From: Atriophallophorus winterbourni
Taxonomy: Eukaryota > Platyhelminthes > Trematoda > Plagiorchiida > Microphallidae
Assembly: GCA_013407085.1 (NCBI GenBank)
Contig: JACCGJ010001894.1
Span: forward strand, 1 to 64,000
Direction: 5' to 3'
Length of the DNA: 64,000 bases
Part shown: positions 1 to 11,051 of the stretch, piece after piece
How positions within the stretch are numbered: the first letter of the stretch is position 1
How the letters are laid out: each line of letters starts with the position of its first letter
Program-made: the position numbers and the translations under genes
Notes under the pieces: generated by a model
Seen by the model: only the letters and a program-made list of their open reading frames with translations
What the model was told of the DNA's origin: nothing
Database searches by the model: none

Positions 1-1
1 G

Positions 2-628
2 GAAGAGCAACCTTTATTATCCAGTTTCGGAGCTTGGGAAAGGAAACCTGCACCTGATAGCAAACAAAATATTCAGAGAAACGCTGGTTTCGCTAACACT
101 AACTATAGACCAGATACACGTCTATGCTACAACTGCGGTAAACAGGGGCATCTTTCTCGTTTCTGCAGAGCACCCCGCCGATTGTCTTCACGTGAGTCCC
201 CTTTCCCGTTCATCGCATCTACCGTACATTATAATTTTGATAAACATTTGCCATTCATAAAGTTGAGGCTTATGCACAAAGATCATGTGTGCTTGCTGGA
301 TTCTGGGTCTATGTGCAGTTTGTTGAATAAAAAATTGGTGGATAAAGTTACTGCAAATGTGGTTCCAGGAAGCCCTGAACGGTTAATGGCGGTTAATGGC
401 GGTAGCCTTGTCACAGAAGGTGTAATAGTCGCGGACCTAGAGATATCGGTTTTATTACATCAACACCGTTTTGTTGTCGTCCGAGATTTACCGTTTGATG
501 TTATTTTGGGATATGATTTTTTAACAAAAACTGGAGCTCTCTTAGATATCAGCAATCGTTGTGTTTGGTTTGGTAATATACGCGTACCCCTGGAAGCAAA
601 CCACGAATGCTGTACCCCCCGTCGGTAA
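2..628 (+). pseudogene. Gag C-terminus (CCHC zinc knuckle) and retropepsin-like protease of gypsy element
   Basis: The frame is open from base 2. A CCHC zinc knuckle (C-x2-C-x4-H-x4-C) is encoded at 125-166, which marks the nucleocapsid end of Gag. The protease follows: the active-site triplet Asp-Ser-Gly lies at 299-307, and the hydrophobic ILGYDFL block near 505-525 is the second half of the fold. The frame stops at 626-628, while RT continues in the -1 frame with a 22-base overlap around a run of six C at 615-620. This could be a programmed -1 shift or a one-base indel in a homopolymer. The CCHC knuckle argues against the CsRn1 clade of flukes, known for an unusual CHCC Gag motif. Most of Gag is missing from the window. 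Confidence 0.85.
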
Positions 629-3525
629 ATATCGTGACAAAAGCGCATGTTCCGGTAGCGACTGATCATCTTCCGGCCACCGTAAAGGATAAACTGCAAA
701 ATCTATTAGATGCTAATGAGGCTGTTTTTGCATCAGATAGACACGCCCTGGGTAGAACCAACGTACTTCACCACAATATCGATACCGGTGACCAAAGTCC
801 AGTTAAACAGCCACCTCGGCGTGTTCCACTTCATTATCAAGAGGAGCTGCGTACGTTGTTGTCAGACATGCTAGAAAAGAACATAATAAGACCCTCTAAC
901 TCACCCTGGTCTTCACCTATTGTGCTTGTAAAAAAGAAAAATGGTTCGCTCAGGATATGTGTGGATTATAGACGTTTAAATGCAGCTACCAAAAAGGATT
1001 CATTCCCGTTACCTCGTATAGACGATACGTTGGATGCGTTAGCTGGATCAAAGTAATTCTCGACCCTCGATTTAGCATCCGGATATTGGCAGGTTGAGGT
1101 GGCACCTGAAGACCGCCCCAAGACAGCATTTTCGGTCCCATTTGGTTTGTTTGAGTTCGAAACCATGCCTTTTGGATTGTGCAATGCACCTGCAACGTTT
1201 CAGAGGTTGATGCACTCTATATTCGATGACATGATCCCTAATAGGTGTTTGGTTTACTTGGACGATATAATCATTCATGGTCAATCCACAGAAGAACATT
1301 TATCTAATCTCACAGAGGTGTTTCCCCGACTCACAAGCGTGGGACTCAAAGTCAACCCGTCGAAATGTGAAATCATGAAATCGAACGTGAAATACCTGGG
1401 GCATATAATTTCGCATCGTGGTGTCTCCAGTGATCCCGAAAAAACACAACAGGTAAAAGAATGGCCGACACCGAAAAATGTGGAAGAAGTACGCAGTTTT
1501 CTCGGTCTGGCTTCATACTATCGTAGATTTGTTCCTCAATTTTCTTATATCTCTCAGCCAATGAATGAACTCACCAAAAGGGGAAAACAATTTGAATGGT
1601 CTAGTGAGTGCGATAAATCATTTAACGAATTGAAAATCTCCCTGTGTTCTGCTCCTATTTTGTGTTTTCCTGATGTTGGTTTGAATGGCGGTGTCTTTAT
1701 ATTGGATACAGATGCCAGTGATAATTCAATCGGATGTGTCCTGTCGCAAAATGACAGCAATAATCTAGAACACGTGATTGCATATGCCAGCCGATGTCTC
1801 AATAAATCTGAGCGAAACTATTGTACCACTAGAAAGGAAATGCTGGCCTTAGTCTATTTCACTAAGTACTTCCGGCACTATCTACTCGGACGCAAATTCG
1901 TTGTTCGTACTGATCATGCCTCATTACAATGGCTCCAAAATTTCAAAGACCCGGAGGGACAAATTGCCCGATGGCAGGAATCCCTACAGCAGTTTGATTT
2001 TACCTGCGTATACCGGCCCGGAAAACGGCACCTCAACGCAGATGCTTTATCCCGCCGACCACTCCGTGATCACGGTTCATGCCCGTCGTGTTTAACTTCT
2101 TATACCTTATCCGTTACCATCGAATCAGATAACCGCTCTTCTTGGATTGATGTTCAAAAAAATGATAAAAACATTCAGTTGCTGTACAACCGCTTGAGTG
2201 TTTTGGGGGAAAAGCCTAGTACAAGTGAGATGGCAGGTTGCAGTTGGGAAGCTCGTTGCTTATGGTCTCTTTGGAATTCGCTACGCATGGTCGATGAAGT
2301 TATGTACATCCAAAATGGTGCAGCCTACACTCAACTGCTAGTAGTTCCCGAAAGCTACATATTTACGTTACTTGATAAACTTCTTTCATCATTAGGTCAT
2401 GCCGGTCAGAACAAACTTGAGGCGGCAGTTAGAAGTAGATATTGGTGGCCTCATCAGAGAAGAGACATACGCAATTTTTGTGAAGCTTGCCAGCTATGTG
2501 CACAAATCAAGAATCCAAACAAACGTCATGTTGCACCACTTCAAGGGTTACTTACAGGATACCCGAATGAATTGGTATGTGTCGATGCTGTTGGCCCACT
2601 ACCCGAGACGATACAAGGAAATAAATATATCATTGTACTGGTCGACCACTTTACCAAATGGTGCGAAGCAGTTCCGGTTAAACGAATAGATGCAATCACA
2701 ACAGCTAAAACTATTTTCACACGTTGGATATCACGCTGGGGTGCCCCGAAACAACTGCACTCTGACAGAGGATCTAACTTTGAATGTGCTGTTATGCATG
2801 AATTATGCGTTGTACTGGGCATCAAAAAGACTAGAACCACTGCCTACCACCCCCAAGGTAACGGACTTGTGAAGCGGACTAATCGAACTCTAAAGTCTCT
2901 CCTGAAGTCATTTATATCGACTGGTTGTGCTCGAAGTTGGGACGATGCCATTCCACAGGTGCTGCTAGCCTATCGCGCTAGTGTACATTCTTCTACGAAA
3001 CAGTCTCCTCACTTCATGGTAACCGGTCGTGAAATGAGACTTCCGTTAGACGCCACTACACCTCTGGCGGAACCAGTTGGCCGAATTTCATCCGATTTCT
3101 TTGTTGAACTGCAACGCGGGATTAACAAGGGTCACTGTCTGGCAAGGGAACACCTCAAAGCTTCTCAGCGATATCAAAAGGAATATTATGACAAGAAAGC
3201 ATTCGGTGCACCTTTTATTGTCGGTGATATGGTTTATCTTCATCGTGAGTCACCAGAACCGGGAGTGTCTAATAAGTTCTCTCACCAGTGGCAAGGGCCA
3301 TATGTTGTCGACGAAATCGGATCTGACACTATATGTACTATCAAGAATATTTCTTCGAACAATCCTCGATCATTCCGTGTTCATCCAAATCGGTTAAAGC
3401 TGGCAAATGTAACTGACCCCAACCCACTGGACGGCGCTGCACTTGAGATTGCGAAGGAGGTTACTGTATCTACATCCACGAATGCATGTAGCACTGAGGA
3501 CAGTTGCTCTCGAAAGGGGGAGTAA
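607..3525 (+). pseudogene. Gypsy Pol: reverse transcriptase, RNase H and integrase
   Basis: One frame runs through 607-3525 with a single TAA at 1054-1056, placed just before the conserved FSTLDLASGYWQVE block, where Pol normally reads on; this looks like a nonsense mutation. RT has the PFGLCNAP block and the YLDD catalytic box at 1255-1266. RNase H shows the DTDAS acidic residues near 1705-1713 and a TDH block. The integrase zinc finger keeps one His (2398-2400) and the CEACQLC cysteines, but the first His is not evident. The core has Asp at 2584-2586 and Asp at 2764-2766. The residue 35 positions on, which should be Glu, is Lys (2872-2874). The element therefore looks unable to integrate, although most of the frame survives, suggesting fairly recent decay. 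Confidence 0.92.
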
Positions 3526-3830
3526 TGTAGTATTAAACCTTATTTTGTTATTTTACATCTGACTCCTTCTCTACTTGCAGATTCTTACACTCTCGCTGGG
3601 AAACGCATTGATTCCCCAAATGTATCACAGAACCCAACCGATCCTCCAGTGGAGCCGCAGTGACTTTTTATTAACTATTTAACAGACGCACTTTGTTTGA
3701 ATTGTTAGAAAGACCTTGTAATTGTTTTGGTGGTATTATATAAGCCTGCGTGCCCGTGTTCTGTCTTCTGACTTTGTGGATTACATTGTTTGGGGAACTG
3801 TGTGTTGTTCATTGGATATTACATAAGGCA
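3526..3830 (+). repeat. Probable 3' LTR of the gypsy element
   Basis: It starts TGTAG directly after the pol stop and the purine tract at 3511-3522, as expected for a Ty3/gypsy 3' LTR. A TATA-like TATATAAG lies at 3737-3744 and would serve as LTR promoter. The right boundary is a guess. A short open stretch beginning MDLILEPGEL at 3831 directly downstream could be leader or gag-like sequence or unrelated DNA. Confidence 0.5.
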
Positions 3831-3954
3831 ATGGATCTAATTTTGGAACCAGGTGAATTAGAATCTAGTGTAGAACTCAGGTGGAATATTATAAGAGAAC
3901 ACCTTTTGCAACTACAGAAAAGTTTTGATCCTTTACAAACAGTCAGAACGCTAG

Positions 3955-4108
3955 GAAAATCCCCTGGTGCCAGAGGATTTTTGTGAAGACATTGTTTGAA
4001 ATGGTGGACGCTCTTCTGTGGCATACCACCGAAAGAAATCTGGACGCTCGATTGGCTCGTTAGCCACATACAGTCCTGTGCAAACTGAACTGAACTGAAC
4101 TGAATGGA
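3955..4108 (+). repeat. SINE-B copy with (CTGAA)n tail
   Basis: Contains GGACGCTCGATTGGCTCGTT followed by AGCCAC and ends in tandem CTGAA units. The same block in reverse orientation, with the same pentanucleotide tail, occurs at 62398-62580, so this is a dispersed short retroelement or the 3' end of a longer one. Confidence 0.6.
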
Positions 4109-4111
4109 ACT

Positions 4112-6862
4112 TTTGTACTCCTTCTGCTTTAAATATAATTGTATTGTAAGGACAATAGTTTCAATAGTTTAATAGTCAATAGTTTATTACGGTATAAAAG
4201 CGGGGAGCTTGTACAAGCCGCAGGGTGGATTGTGCGTGGATCGAAAAGAAAAGAATAGTAAAATGTTCGAGTTTCCAAGGCCTTATAGCGGGCCACATTC
4301 GCGTTAGCCTGCACCATCAGTGGATTTTTGTGGCATTTGGACAGGTAGGGCGTCAACCCGGGACACCACTACCCACCACATCCTCCGGAACAGGGTCAGC
4401 TGAGACTGCGTGCGCTTGGACTTCCGATACTGGGATATTGGGTCTGAAGAAGTTTCAGCAGTTCAGCAAAGTGGTCGAAGGGAAATGTGATCCACATTTG
4501 CTGGGACGGGAAACGCTGTGGAAAAAGGGAAGGATATGGTGCAGTATCACAAAGAATATAAGCGTAAAAAAAGCATAATCAAGAATTGTGTATCGTCTGA
4601 TAAAAATGGAGGTCAAGGCGTTTTTAAAAATAATTAGGGATGGGGCAGAAATAACCGAAAGGGGTAGTGCGTTCCAAGCACGAGGAATCCGGACGGCAAA
4701 GGAGTATCTGCGGCAGTCCAATCTACTGTGCAGATGTGCTAACTTCAAGTGATGACCACGATTTGCTGAGTATGGGGCCATTTTAAGCATACCCCTACAT
4801 GGGTGAGTTTCTTCCGTCAATATCCGATACGCAAGGATCAGATCGCCTCGGATACGACGATAGTTTGTAGAGAATAATTGTAGAGTTGTAAGACGTTCCT
4901 CGTAGCTGACGGAGCTAAGCCCCTTGACAAGCTTCGTAGAACGTCTCTGCGGCTGTTCTAGGGCGTGCTGGTCACGTTTCAACCATGGGTTCCAGACGGA
5001 GACAGCATACTCCAAGTGTGGCCTGATGTACGCCTGAAGAAGAAACGGGAAGAGACGTGGATCGATTGTTCCGAACGCACGTTTTAAAAGCCCAACGTTT
5101 CTATTTGCCACGGTTGAAGCTCTACTACACTGAGCAGAGCAGCCCAAGTCATTTTGTATAATCACCCCAAGATCTTTTTCTTGCATCGTGACAGCGAGCA
5201 TCTTGCCACCCAGATTATAGCCAGGGTCGCCAGGAAGACGAATGCGTAATGCGTGGCATTTGTCAGTGTTGAATGGTAAGCGATTGATCGTAGACCATGC
5301 GTGTAATGAATCCAGGTCGAATTGAAGTTTCCTTGTATCGCTGGGTGAGTTGATGACCCGCCAAATCTTGATATCATCCGCGAAAAGGAGAAATGGTGAT
5401 TCGACGTACCCACCAATGTCGTTGATAAATATCAAAAATAAACGCGGGCCAAGAACGGACCCCTGAGGTACTCCACACTGAATTGGGAATGGCTCTGAAA
5501 GGGTCTGTCTAACACGCACCCGAAGGTTTCGCGAACGTAGGAATGCAGCAACCCAGGACAGCAACACGGGTGGAATACCTAATGCTTGCAGCTTGTAAGC
5601 AATATCGCATGGTCAACTCGGTCAAATGCCTTAGAGAAATCCAAGTAAATGACGTCCACACCCTGACCTTCGTCAGCAGCTTTAGTCCAGTAGTCTCTGG
5701 CTAAAAGCAAATTAGTGGTACAAGAATGCCCTTTACGAAATCCATGTTGTTCTGCAGCGATGAAATAGGAACTATTCACAAAAGCCATAATTTCATCGGC
5801 AACAATGGCTTCCATCACCTTGGATAACACTGGGAGAAGGGTGACTGGACGGTAATTGGCAGGATCACTACGGCTTCCACCTTTGAAAATGGGAGTGATG
5901 ATACCTTCCTTCCAACCAGTAGGGACTTCAGAGTTATCCATCAATTTTTGGAAATATGCCGCGAGCGGTTCGCAAAGTTGATCGGCAACTGCGCACAATG
6001 CTTTCGGTGTGATACAGTCGATACCCGGTGATGAGTTGGGTCGAAGTTGCATGATTTTTTCTCGAACTTTGCTGGCAGAAAACATAATACAAGAAGGTTG
6101 AGATGATGGGGTCAAAAGCATAGGGAAAATTAGAGAGGGGTTTTGGAAAATCGGCATGTAATGTGATCTTAAAACATTTGCCGCATCCTTTGATGTCGTC
6201 GTGGAACCTATACTGGTGGTAAGTGAAGGGATACCAGTCTGAACCTTCCGTTTATTGTTGATAAATTTGTACAAGAGCTTATTGTTTTCCAGGAATTGAC
6301 CGGTGAGTTTACTTTGATAATCAAATTTATCCTGGCGCACCAGTCCCGTGCAATGATTTCGTAATTTTCTGTAACACTCCCAATCATTTGGCAGTTGTGT
6401 CAGTTTGAACTCAGTCCACGCGGCATTTCTGCGGCACATCCATTTACGAGTTCTGCTCCGAATGAATGTGTCGGTGGTTTTTCGCAGGACGGGTTTTGAG
6501 ACTGAAGAAAGCTCTAGCATCTGGTGCCACTTGGTAACAAAATTTTGCCAAGCTGAATCCGGACCGTCCTCTAACATGAAATCGAAGCTATTGGCGGCTA
6601 CAACGTCATAGAAAATGCCGTAGTCAGTGACCGTCCGTAACTGAGAGCCCTCATGGTTGAGGTAGTTAGCATAGCACACAAAGTCAAAAGTTAAAACTAT
6701 ATGGTCGCTTTTGCCTAACGGAGTTTCACTCGAGATTTCCTCAATCATCAACTCCTCATTCGTCAGTAAGAGGTCCAATAGAGAAGGCGTGTCAGTTCCA
6801 CTTAAATGAGATTGATACCCCGATGGTTTTCGCAGTAACCACACCAACGCCTTCTGAAAATT
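4112..6862 (-). mobile_element. CR1-like non-LTR retrotransposon (family F1), 5'-truncated
   Basis: A minus-strand LINE carrying the end of the endonuclease and a nearly whole RT. Its 3' region contains AAACTTCTTCAGACCCAAT (on the minus strand near 4440-4458), and a close variant ends the second F1 copy at 59260-61080. The 5' end breaks off inside the endonuclease near 6860, as expected for incomplete target-primed reverse transcription. Confidence 0.85.
4455..6847 (-). pseudogene. CR1-like LINE ORF2: endonuclease C-end and reverse transcriptase, one frameshift
   Basis: Two adjoining minus-strand frames (6847-5579 and 5567-4455) make one protein. The N-part has SLLDLLLTNEE and GKSDHIVL, the end of an APE-type endonuclease, then a linker and the RT finger region with YRPVTLLPVLSKVME and QHGFRKGHSCTTNLL. 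Catalytic box A is VIYLDFSKAFDRVDH; the second frame carries GVPQGSVLGP, FADD, KDLGVI and the CR1-type C-terminal RRIRGDLILAYRIL block. Comparison with the copy at 59614-60286 shows one base lost near 5598-5600, which explains the frame change. The rest is open, so this copy is young relative to others here. Confidence 0.88.
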
Positions 6863-6875
6863 GGATTACTGATTT

Positions 6876-7290
6876 TTAACAAGATATCTGAACGTATTCC
6901 TCAGCCAATATGTTGGCGAACAACGCTTGAAACTCGCAGACTTTTGTGCAATTACGATCCTTTAACAATGGAGGTATCGAGATATCAGGACCGTAGTACA
7001 ATGCAGATCTCCAATTGAGTAGGAACCTCGAAAGAAACCGCCTAATCGGTATAGCCTTCCGTATCCACAAAATCATTGGGTGGAGAAGGCTCGTTGAACT
7101 ATGCCTCAAAATGTTGCGCCCATTGCTCCATGCACATGCGCATGTCAAAACTGGCTAACCATCAACTCACTGATATCTAGCCGCCTACTGTCGTTGGTTC
7201 TGATGAGCTGAAACAGTTTTCTGACATCACTGACAGCCGCCGCGGATTCCACTTTCTAGCCTTAAAACTTCACCAACTTTCCCCTTCGGT
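6876..7290 (-). pseudogene. RTE-like LINE fragment (linker upstream of RT)
   Basis: Minus-strand reading gives VSDVRKLFQLIRTNDSRR followed by EQWAQHFEA and FNEPSPPNDF with frame breaks. This matches the linker between endonuclease and RT in fluke RTE elements. No catalytic motif is left. Confidence 0.55.
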
Positions 7291-7659
7291 CCCGAAACTT
7301 GCAACTAGTTAGCGAATAATAAACGCATGTTGGCGTTGGTACATTAGTTGAAGATAATTTACAAAAACCTAGTGTTCCGTTACATGGGAAGTCAGCCCAC
7401 AACTATTTAACTCGTGTATTTCAATCAATTTCTTATCGAAACGATCTGTGGGAATTTCAGAAAAATATAAACTCTAGTTAGCCCGGAACTCCATCAGAAT
7501 AGGGAGGTCATTTAGCATGGACACATTCTGCTTTTTTTGACCTTACTAGGTCTATAGTGAACTCGCAACTGAGCAGAGAATAAACCATGATCACAAAACA
7601 GGCAGGTGCCCAAGTATATATGCGGCCATGTTGCGGCCAATGACAGTCCACATAAGAGA

Positions 7660-7893
7660 GATATGTATGTATCTATGAAAGCCCAAGTCTGATCCAGGCA
7701 AAGTGCCACTCAGTCAGAGACTGCACGTGGGCGAAGTGACTGTCAGGTTGCCCAGGCCTAGACAGATCTGAGAAAGAAAATGGAAGTGATACTCCAGCGT
7801 GCTTCAGTATGCAGCTCACTACCGGTGGCCAATCAATTTAGCACAGTTAGCCGCACAACACAGTAGTACTGCACGATTGCACATCTGTTCGTC
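7660..7893 (-). repeat. SINE-A copy, near full length
   Basis: Starts with a TATGTATGTA tail at left, then the family core GCCTGATCCAGGC-like hairpin, CAGTCAGAGACTGCACGTGG, GGTTGCCCAGGCCTAGACAG and CTCACTACCGGTGGCC, ending at GATTGCACATC. Confidence 0.75.
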
Positions 7894-8087
7894 ATAAGAG
7901 AGATACTCCTGATGCCAAGCCACCACTGCCTTGAAGCATATGTGATGGCGAAAAGACTGCTCTGAAGAAAACATAACATGAAGTCCTGTGGATGGACGAA
8001 TTGGTGCACAGCGCCCTCTTCCCGCCAACACTCCGCTAATCCACTTATTTAGCCATGTACATTACCAAAAGTATAAATGATATATGG

Positions 8088-8305
8088 AATCGGAAGCCTA
8101 ATCCAGGCAGAATGCCGAATCTTTCTAGACCGCACATAGGCTTAGATACTGCTAATTTGCACTTACCTAAACAGATGTAAGAAATGAAAAAAGGCGATGA
8201 GACTGCAGCCTGTTTCCCGTCGGGCTCGGTACCGGTGGCAAAACAATTTAGAACGGTGTTATTTGCGAAATACATAGGTATTGCATGATTGAACATCCGT
8301 GCCTA
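8088..8305 (-). repeat. SINE-A copy, diverged
   Basis: AAGCCTAATCCAGGCAGAAT at left and GATTGAACATCCGTGCC at right bracket recognisable but heavily mutated core blocks. Confidence 0.6.
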
Positions 8306-8449
8306 ATTATTACAAACCACTCAACTGAGCACAGTGGCCGTTCATCGTGTATCAGTATAGCCTTATGTGAACGACCGAGTTAAAACGTGTATCTATTAAA
8401 GTTACAGGGGCATTGGCCCGAATCTTCAAATGATTTTTAATCCGAAACT

Positions 8450-8605
8450 CGTATGAAACCACAAGCATATGAAGTGCCACACAGTCGAAGGTTGCAGATG
8501 GGTTGGGCTAACATCAGGTTGCCCTGGCCCATACAGATACAAAGGAGATGGAAAATGGCAGTGAGACTCCAGCGTGTTTGCGCATGCAGCTAGGCACTAA
8601 TAGCA
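8450..8605 (-). repeat. SINE-A copy, truncated
   Basis: Keeps GTGCCACACAGTCGAAGG, AGGTTGCCCTGGCC and GTGAGACTCCAGCGTGTTT, then loses similarity before the usual 5' block. Confidence 0.6.
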
Positions 8606-8756
8606 AATTTGCTCAGGAGGACGGTTGCTACATGACACACTAAATGTTTAGTAGACATTGGGGCGTTCTACATCCCGCGAACATGCAACATAGATTCTCC
8701 CCACCTATCCAGCATTTTAATAATATATGAGATCCAAAGTTTGAAGCTAAGCAAGT

Positions 8757-8932
8757 TGGCGTACTGTTAAAGACTGCACGTGAACTGAAATACTGTCATG
8801 TTACTTTTGCTTGGACATATGAAATTTATTATAGCACGGAGACTGTATTGTGCTCGTCCTTGCAATTCATTACCCATTAAACACGGTGTAAATTATACAG
8901 TTAAGATGTATTGCACGTCTGCACAACCGTGA
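8757..8932 (-). repeat. SINE-A copy, old and degenerate
   Basis: GACTGCACGTGAACTGAAAT, AACACGGTGTAAATT and ATTGCACGTCTGCACAACCG align in order with the family, with large differences between. Confidence 0.4.
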
Positions 8933-9005
8933 TGGTCTGCAAAACTGGTATCAGAAAAAAAATTTCATACATGAAAATCACTTACATTTTACCCTAGACA
9001 AACAC

Positions 9006-9230
9006 GTGTGTGCAATCGTGCAGCATTTCTGTGCTGTGCGGCTAACACCGTGCTAAATTGATTGGTCAACGGTAGTGAGCTGCTGAAACACGCTGGAGTC
9101 ACACTACCTTTTTTATTCCCCCTCATATCTGTCTAGGCCTGGGCAGCTTGACAGTACTTAGCCCACGTGCAGTCTCTGACTGTGCGGCACTTTTCCTGGA
9201 TCAGGCTTGTGCTTTCATATCATACCATAC
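9006..9230 (+). repeat. SINE-A copy, near full length
   Basis: Begins GTGTGCAATCGTGCAGCATT, keeps the GGTAGTGAG / TCACACTACC hairpin arms and ends GCTTGTGCTTTCAT plus a CATACCATAC-type tail. Confidence 0.8.
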
Positions 9231-9611
9231 TTAGACAAACACAATGAGAAAACAGGCAGCATCGACAGCTCTACTGATTATATCAACCTCTATTATTTTT
9301 CAATATTAGTGCTCCGATTGCGAAAAACGATATATGACTCAGCTATCGTTAGTCCATTTATTGAATATGTATAAAAACATAAATTCTTGCTTTTTGCAAT
9401 AGCTTCAATTGTATTTGGATCAACACAAAATGGTCATTGAACGGCACGTGTGCAAATTATCTAATCTCTTTGTTATTCTTCTGTCTAGGCCATAAAATTT
9501 TAAGAACAGGCCATTATATTTTGAGCTTTGATTTCAAAGCCACATTCTCTTTCTGCCTGTAAAAATTTTGCCTACTTTTTGGAATTTGAATATGCATGGA
9601 TATAAAATTGT

Positions 9612-9822
9612 GTAGTACTTCTGTGCTATATAGCTAAGGCCGTGCTAAATTGATCGGTGACCGTTAGTGGATTGCATACGGAAACACGTTGTATTCGCAC
9701 TGCCATTTCTATTTTCATTCTCATGGCTTTCTGTGTCTGGACACCCTGTCAGTATTTTAGCCTACGTGTAGTCTATAACTGCGGCACTTTGTCCTGATTG
9801 GGCTTGTTTTTTGATAAACACA
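9612..9822 (+). repeat. SINE-A copy, diverged
   Basis: TGTAGTACTTCTGTGCTA at the start and GCGGCACTTTGTCCTGATT near the end; the middle is recognisable but mutated. Confidence 0.55.
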
Positions 9823-10007
9823 ACCAAGATTTGGAAAGGTAGTGTATTAATCCGTTACAACTATCCATCACATACTTCGGGCAGGACTCATTCATGTTTA
9901 AGCAAACTGTAAATCGTTGACGGATAACACTTATATTTGCTCTAGTCACCTACATCTATGTTTCACAAAGTTCCCAAATCGTTTTCTATCTATTTCTGAT
10001 TATTTAT

Positions 10008-10213
10008 CTGCGGCTAACACTGTGTTAAATTGATTGGCCACTGGCGGTGAGCTGCATGCTGAAACAGGCTGGAGTCTCACTACCATGTCTATTTCCCCCT
10101 CATATCTGTCTAGGCCTGAGCAATCTGACAGTATGTTAGCCCACGTGCAGTCTCTGACTGTACGGCACTTTGCCTGGATCAGGCTATGCGCTTTCATACA
10201 TACATACATACAT
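10008..10213 (+). repeat. SINE-A copy with (CATA)n tail
   Basis: Starts at GCGGCTAACACTGTG and runs through the full 3' part to GCTTTCATACATACATACAT. The 5'-most ~40 bases are missing. Confidence 0.8.
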
Positions 10214-10896
10214 TTATAATGATCAATCCTTTACGATTTTGTCGACCATTTAGCAACAATGCACGGATCACAAAACATTTAAAATAATCACTTGGTTTTT
10301 CTTTGCCGATATTTGCCCGCTTCCAGAACTTGAAAATTGAACGCATAAATCTCGTCTGACTTAGTTGTCGTCAGATGAGAGGAGGCGACTTTTAATTTTA
10401 CGAACAATTGATTTCAGATGGATTACTCCAATGACTCCGAGATTTACTTTCATACGTGCATTTATAGTACAAAATATTTCCGATCATTCTACATCGGTTT
10501 TCTTATCGCATGGTCTTGGAGATGGCCAGAACTCAGTTTTGCACTGAGTTGCCGATTTTGAAATAATAAAAAATTGGGACTGATATCGAAACAGTATTTT
10601 TCATGACATATAACATAAATGTTGCCGGTCAGATGTGTATTGCCGATCCTACATTACGACTATCTGTTCATGCTGACTCATTGTTAAAATGTATCTCGTG
10701 TTAGGTTTATTTGGATAATATTAAAAAATACCATTTTACTCATTCCCTACTTTTGGTCACAGGCAATGTATTCACTAAATCCAACTATGTTACTTCATAC
10801 TCATTTTTCTAGCATTTCAGACGCTTGTTTCATTTCGCCCCATGGATTCCACTTCAGTCGAATCAGATCCACATTTGCTCACCAAAGTTCAGATAG
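10214..10896 (+). other. No gene recognised; upstream region of ASH2L
   Basis: AT-rich sequence without a supported coding block. The first exon(s) and promoter of ASH2L probably lie here or further upstream, but I cannot place them. Confidence 0.4.
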
Positions 10897-10982
10897 ATAT
10901 TCCGAGCGAACCTCAATGTTACTGGTACCAAATACATTCACGAGCTCATAGTGTTTAATAGTTCTCGCCCGCGAGACTTCAG

Positions 10983-11051
10983 TATTGCTGATTTTCAATG
11001 CAGCGTTTGCTACAAATGGTTTCATCTCGATTGCATTGCCTTCAACATTGG
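10983..11051 (+). CDS. ASH2L: ASH2L exon: first half of the C4 zinc finger
   Basis: Frame reads DFQCSVCYKWFHLDC, then IAFNIG at the donor GTGCGT (11052). It supplies the CxxC half of the finger; the next exon supplies CKKC. The acceptor is uncertain: CTTCAG ending at 10982 is a good candidate, but the frame stays open back to 10897. Confidence 0.75.

Larger units (their letters stand above)
1..3830 (+). mobile_element. Ty3/gypsy-type LTR retrotransposon, 5'-cut by window edge, inactivated
   Basis: Gag zinc knuckle, aspartic protease, RT, RNase H and integrase follow each other in Ty3/gypsy order, then a purine-rich tract at 3511-3522 and a probable 3' LTR starting TGTAG at 3526. The 5' LTR and most of gag lie outside the window. 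Damage seen: a frame change near 615-620, an in-frame stop at 1054-1056, and loss of the catalytic glutamate of integrase. The right end of the LTR is not defined because the left LTR is unavailable for comparison. Confidence 0.9.

Noticed and set aside
7512..8296. Several open frames of 65-85 codons in the 7.5-8.3 kb region as genes
   Set aside because: They coincide with SINE-A copies and translate the same repeat blocks seen dozens of times; not protein genes.
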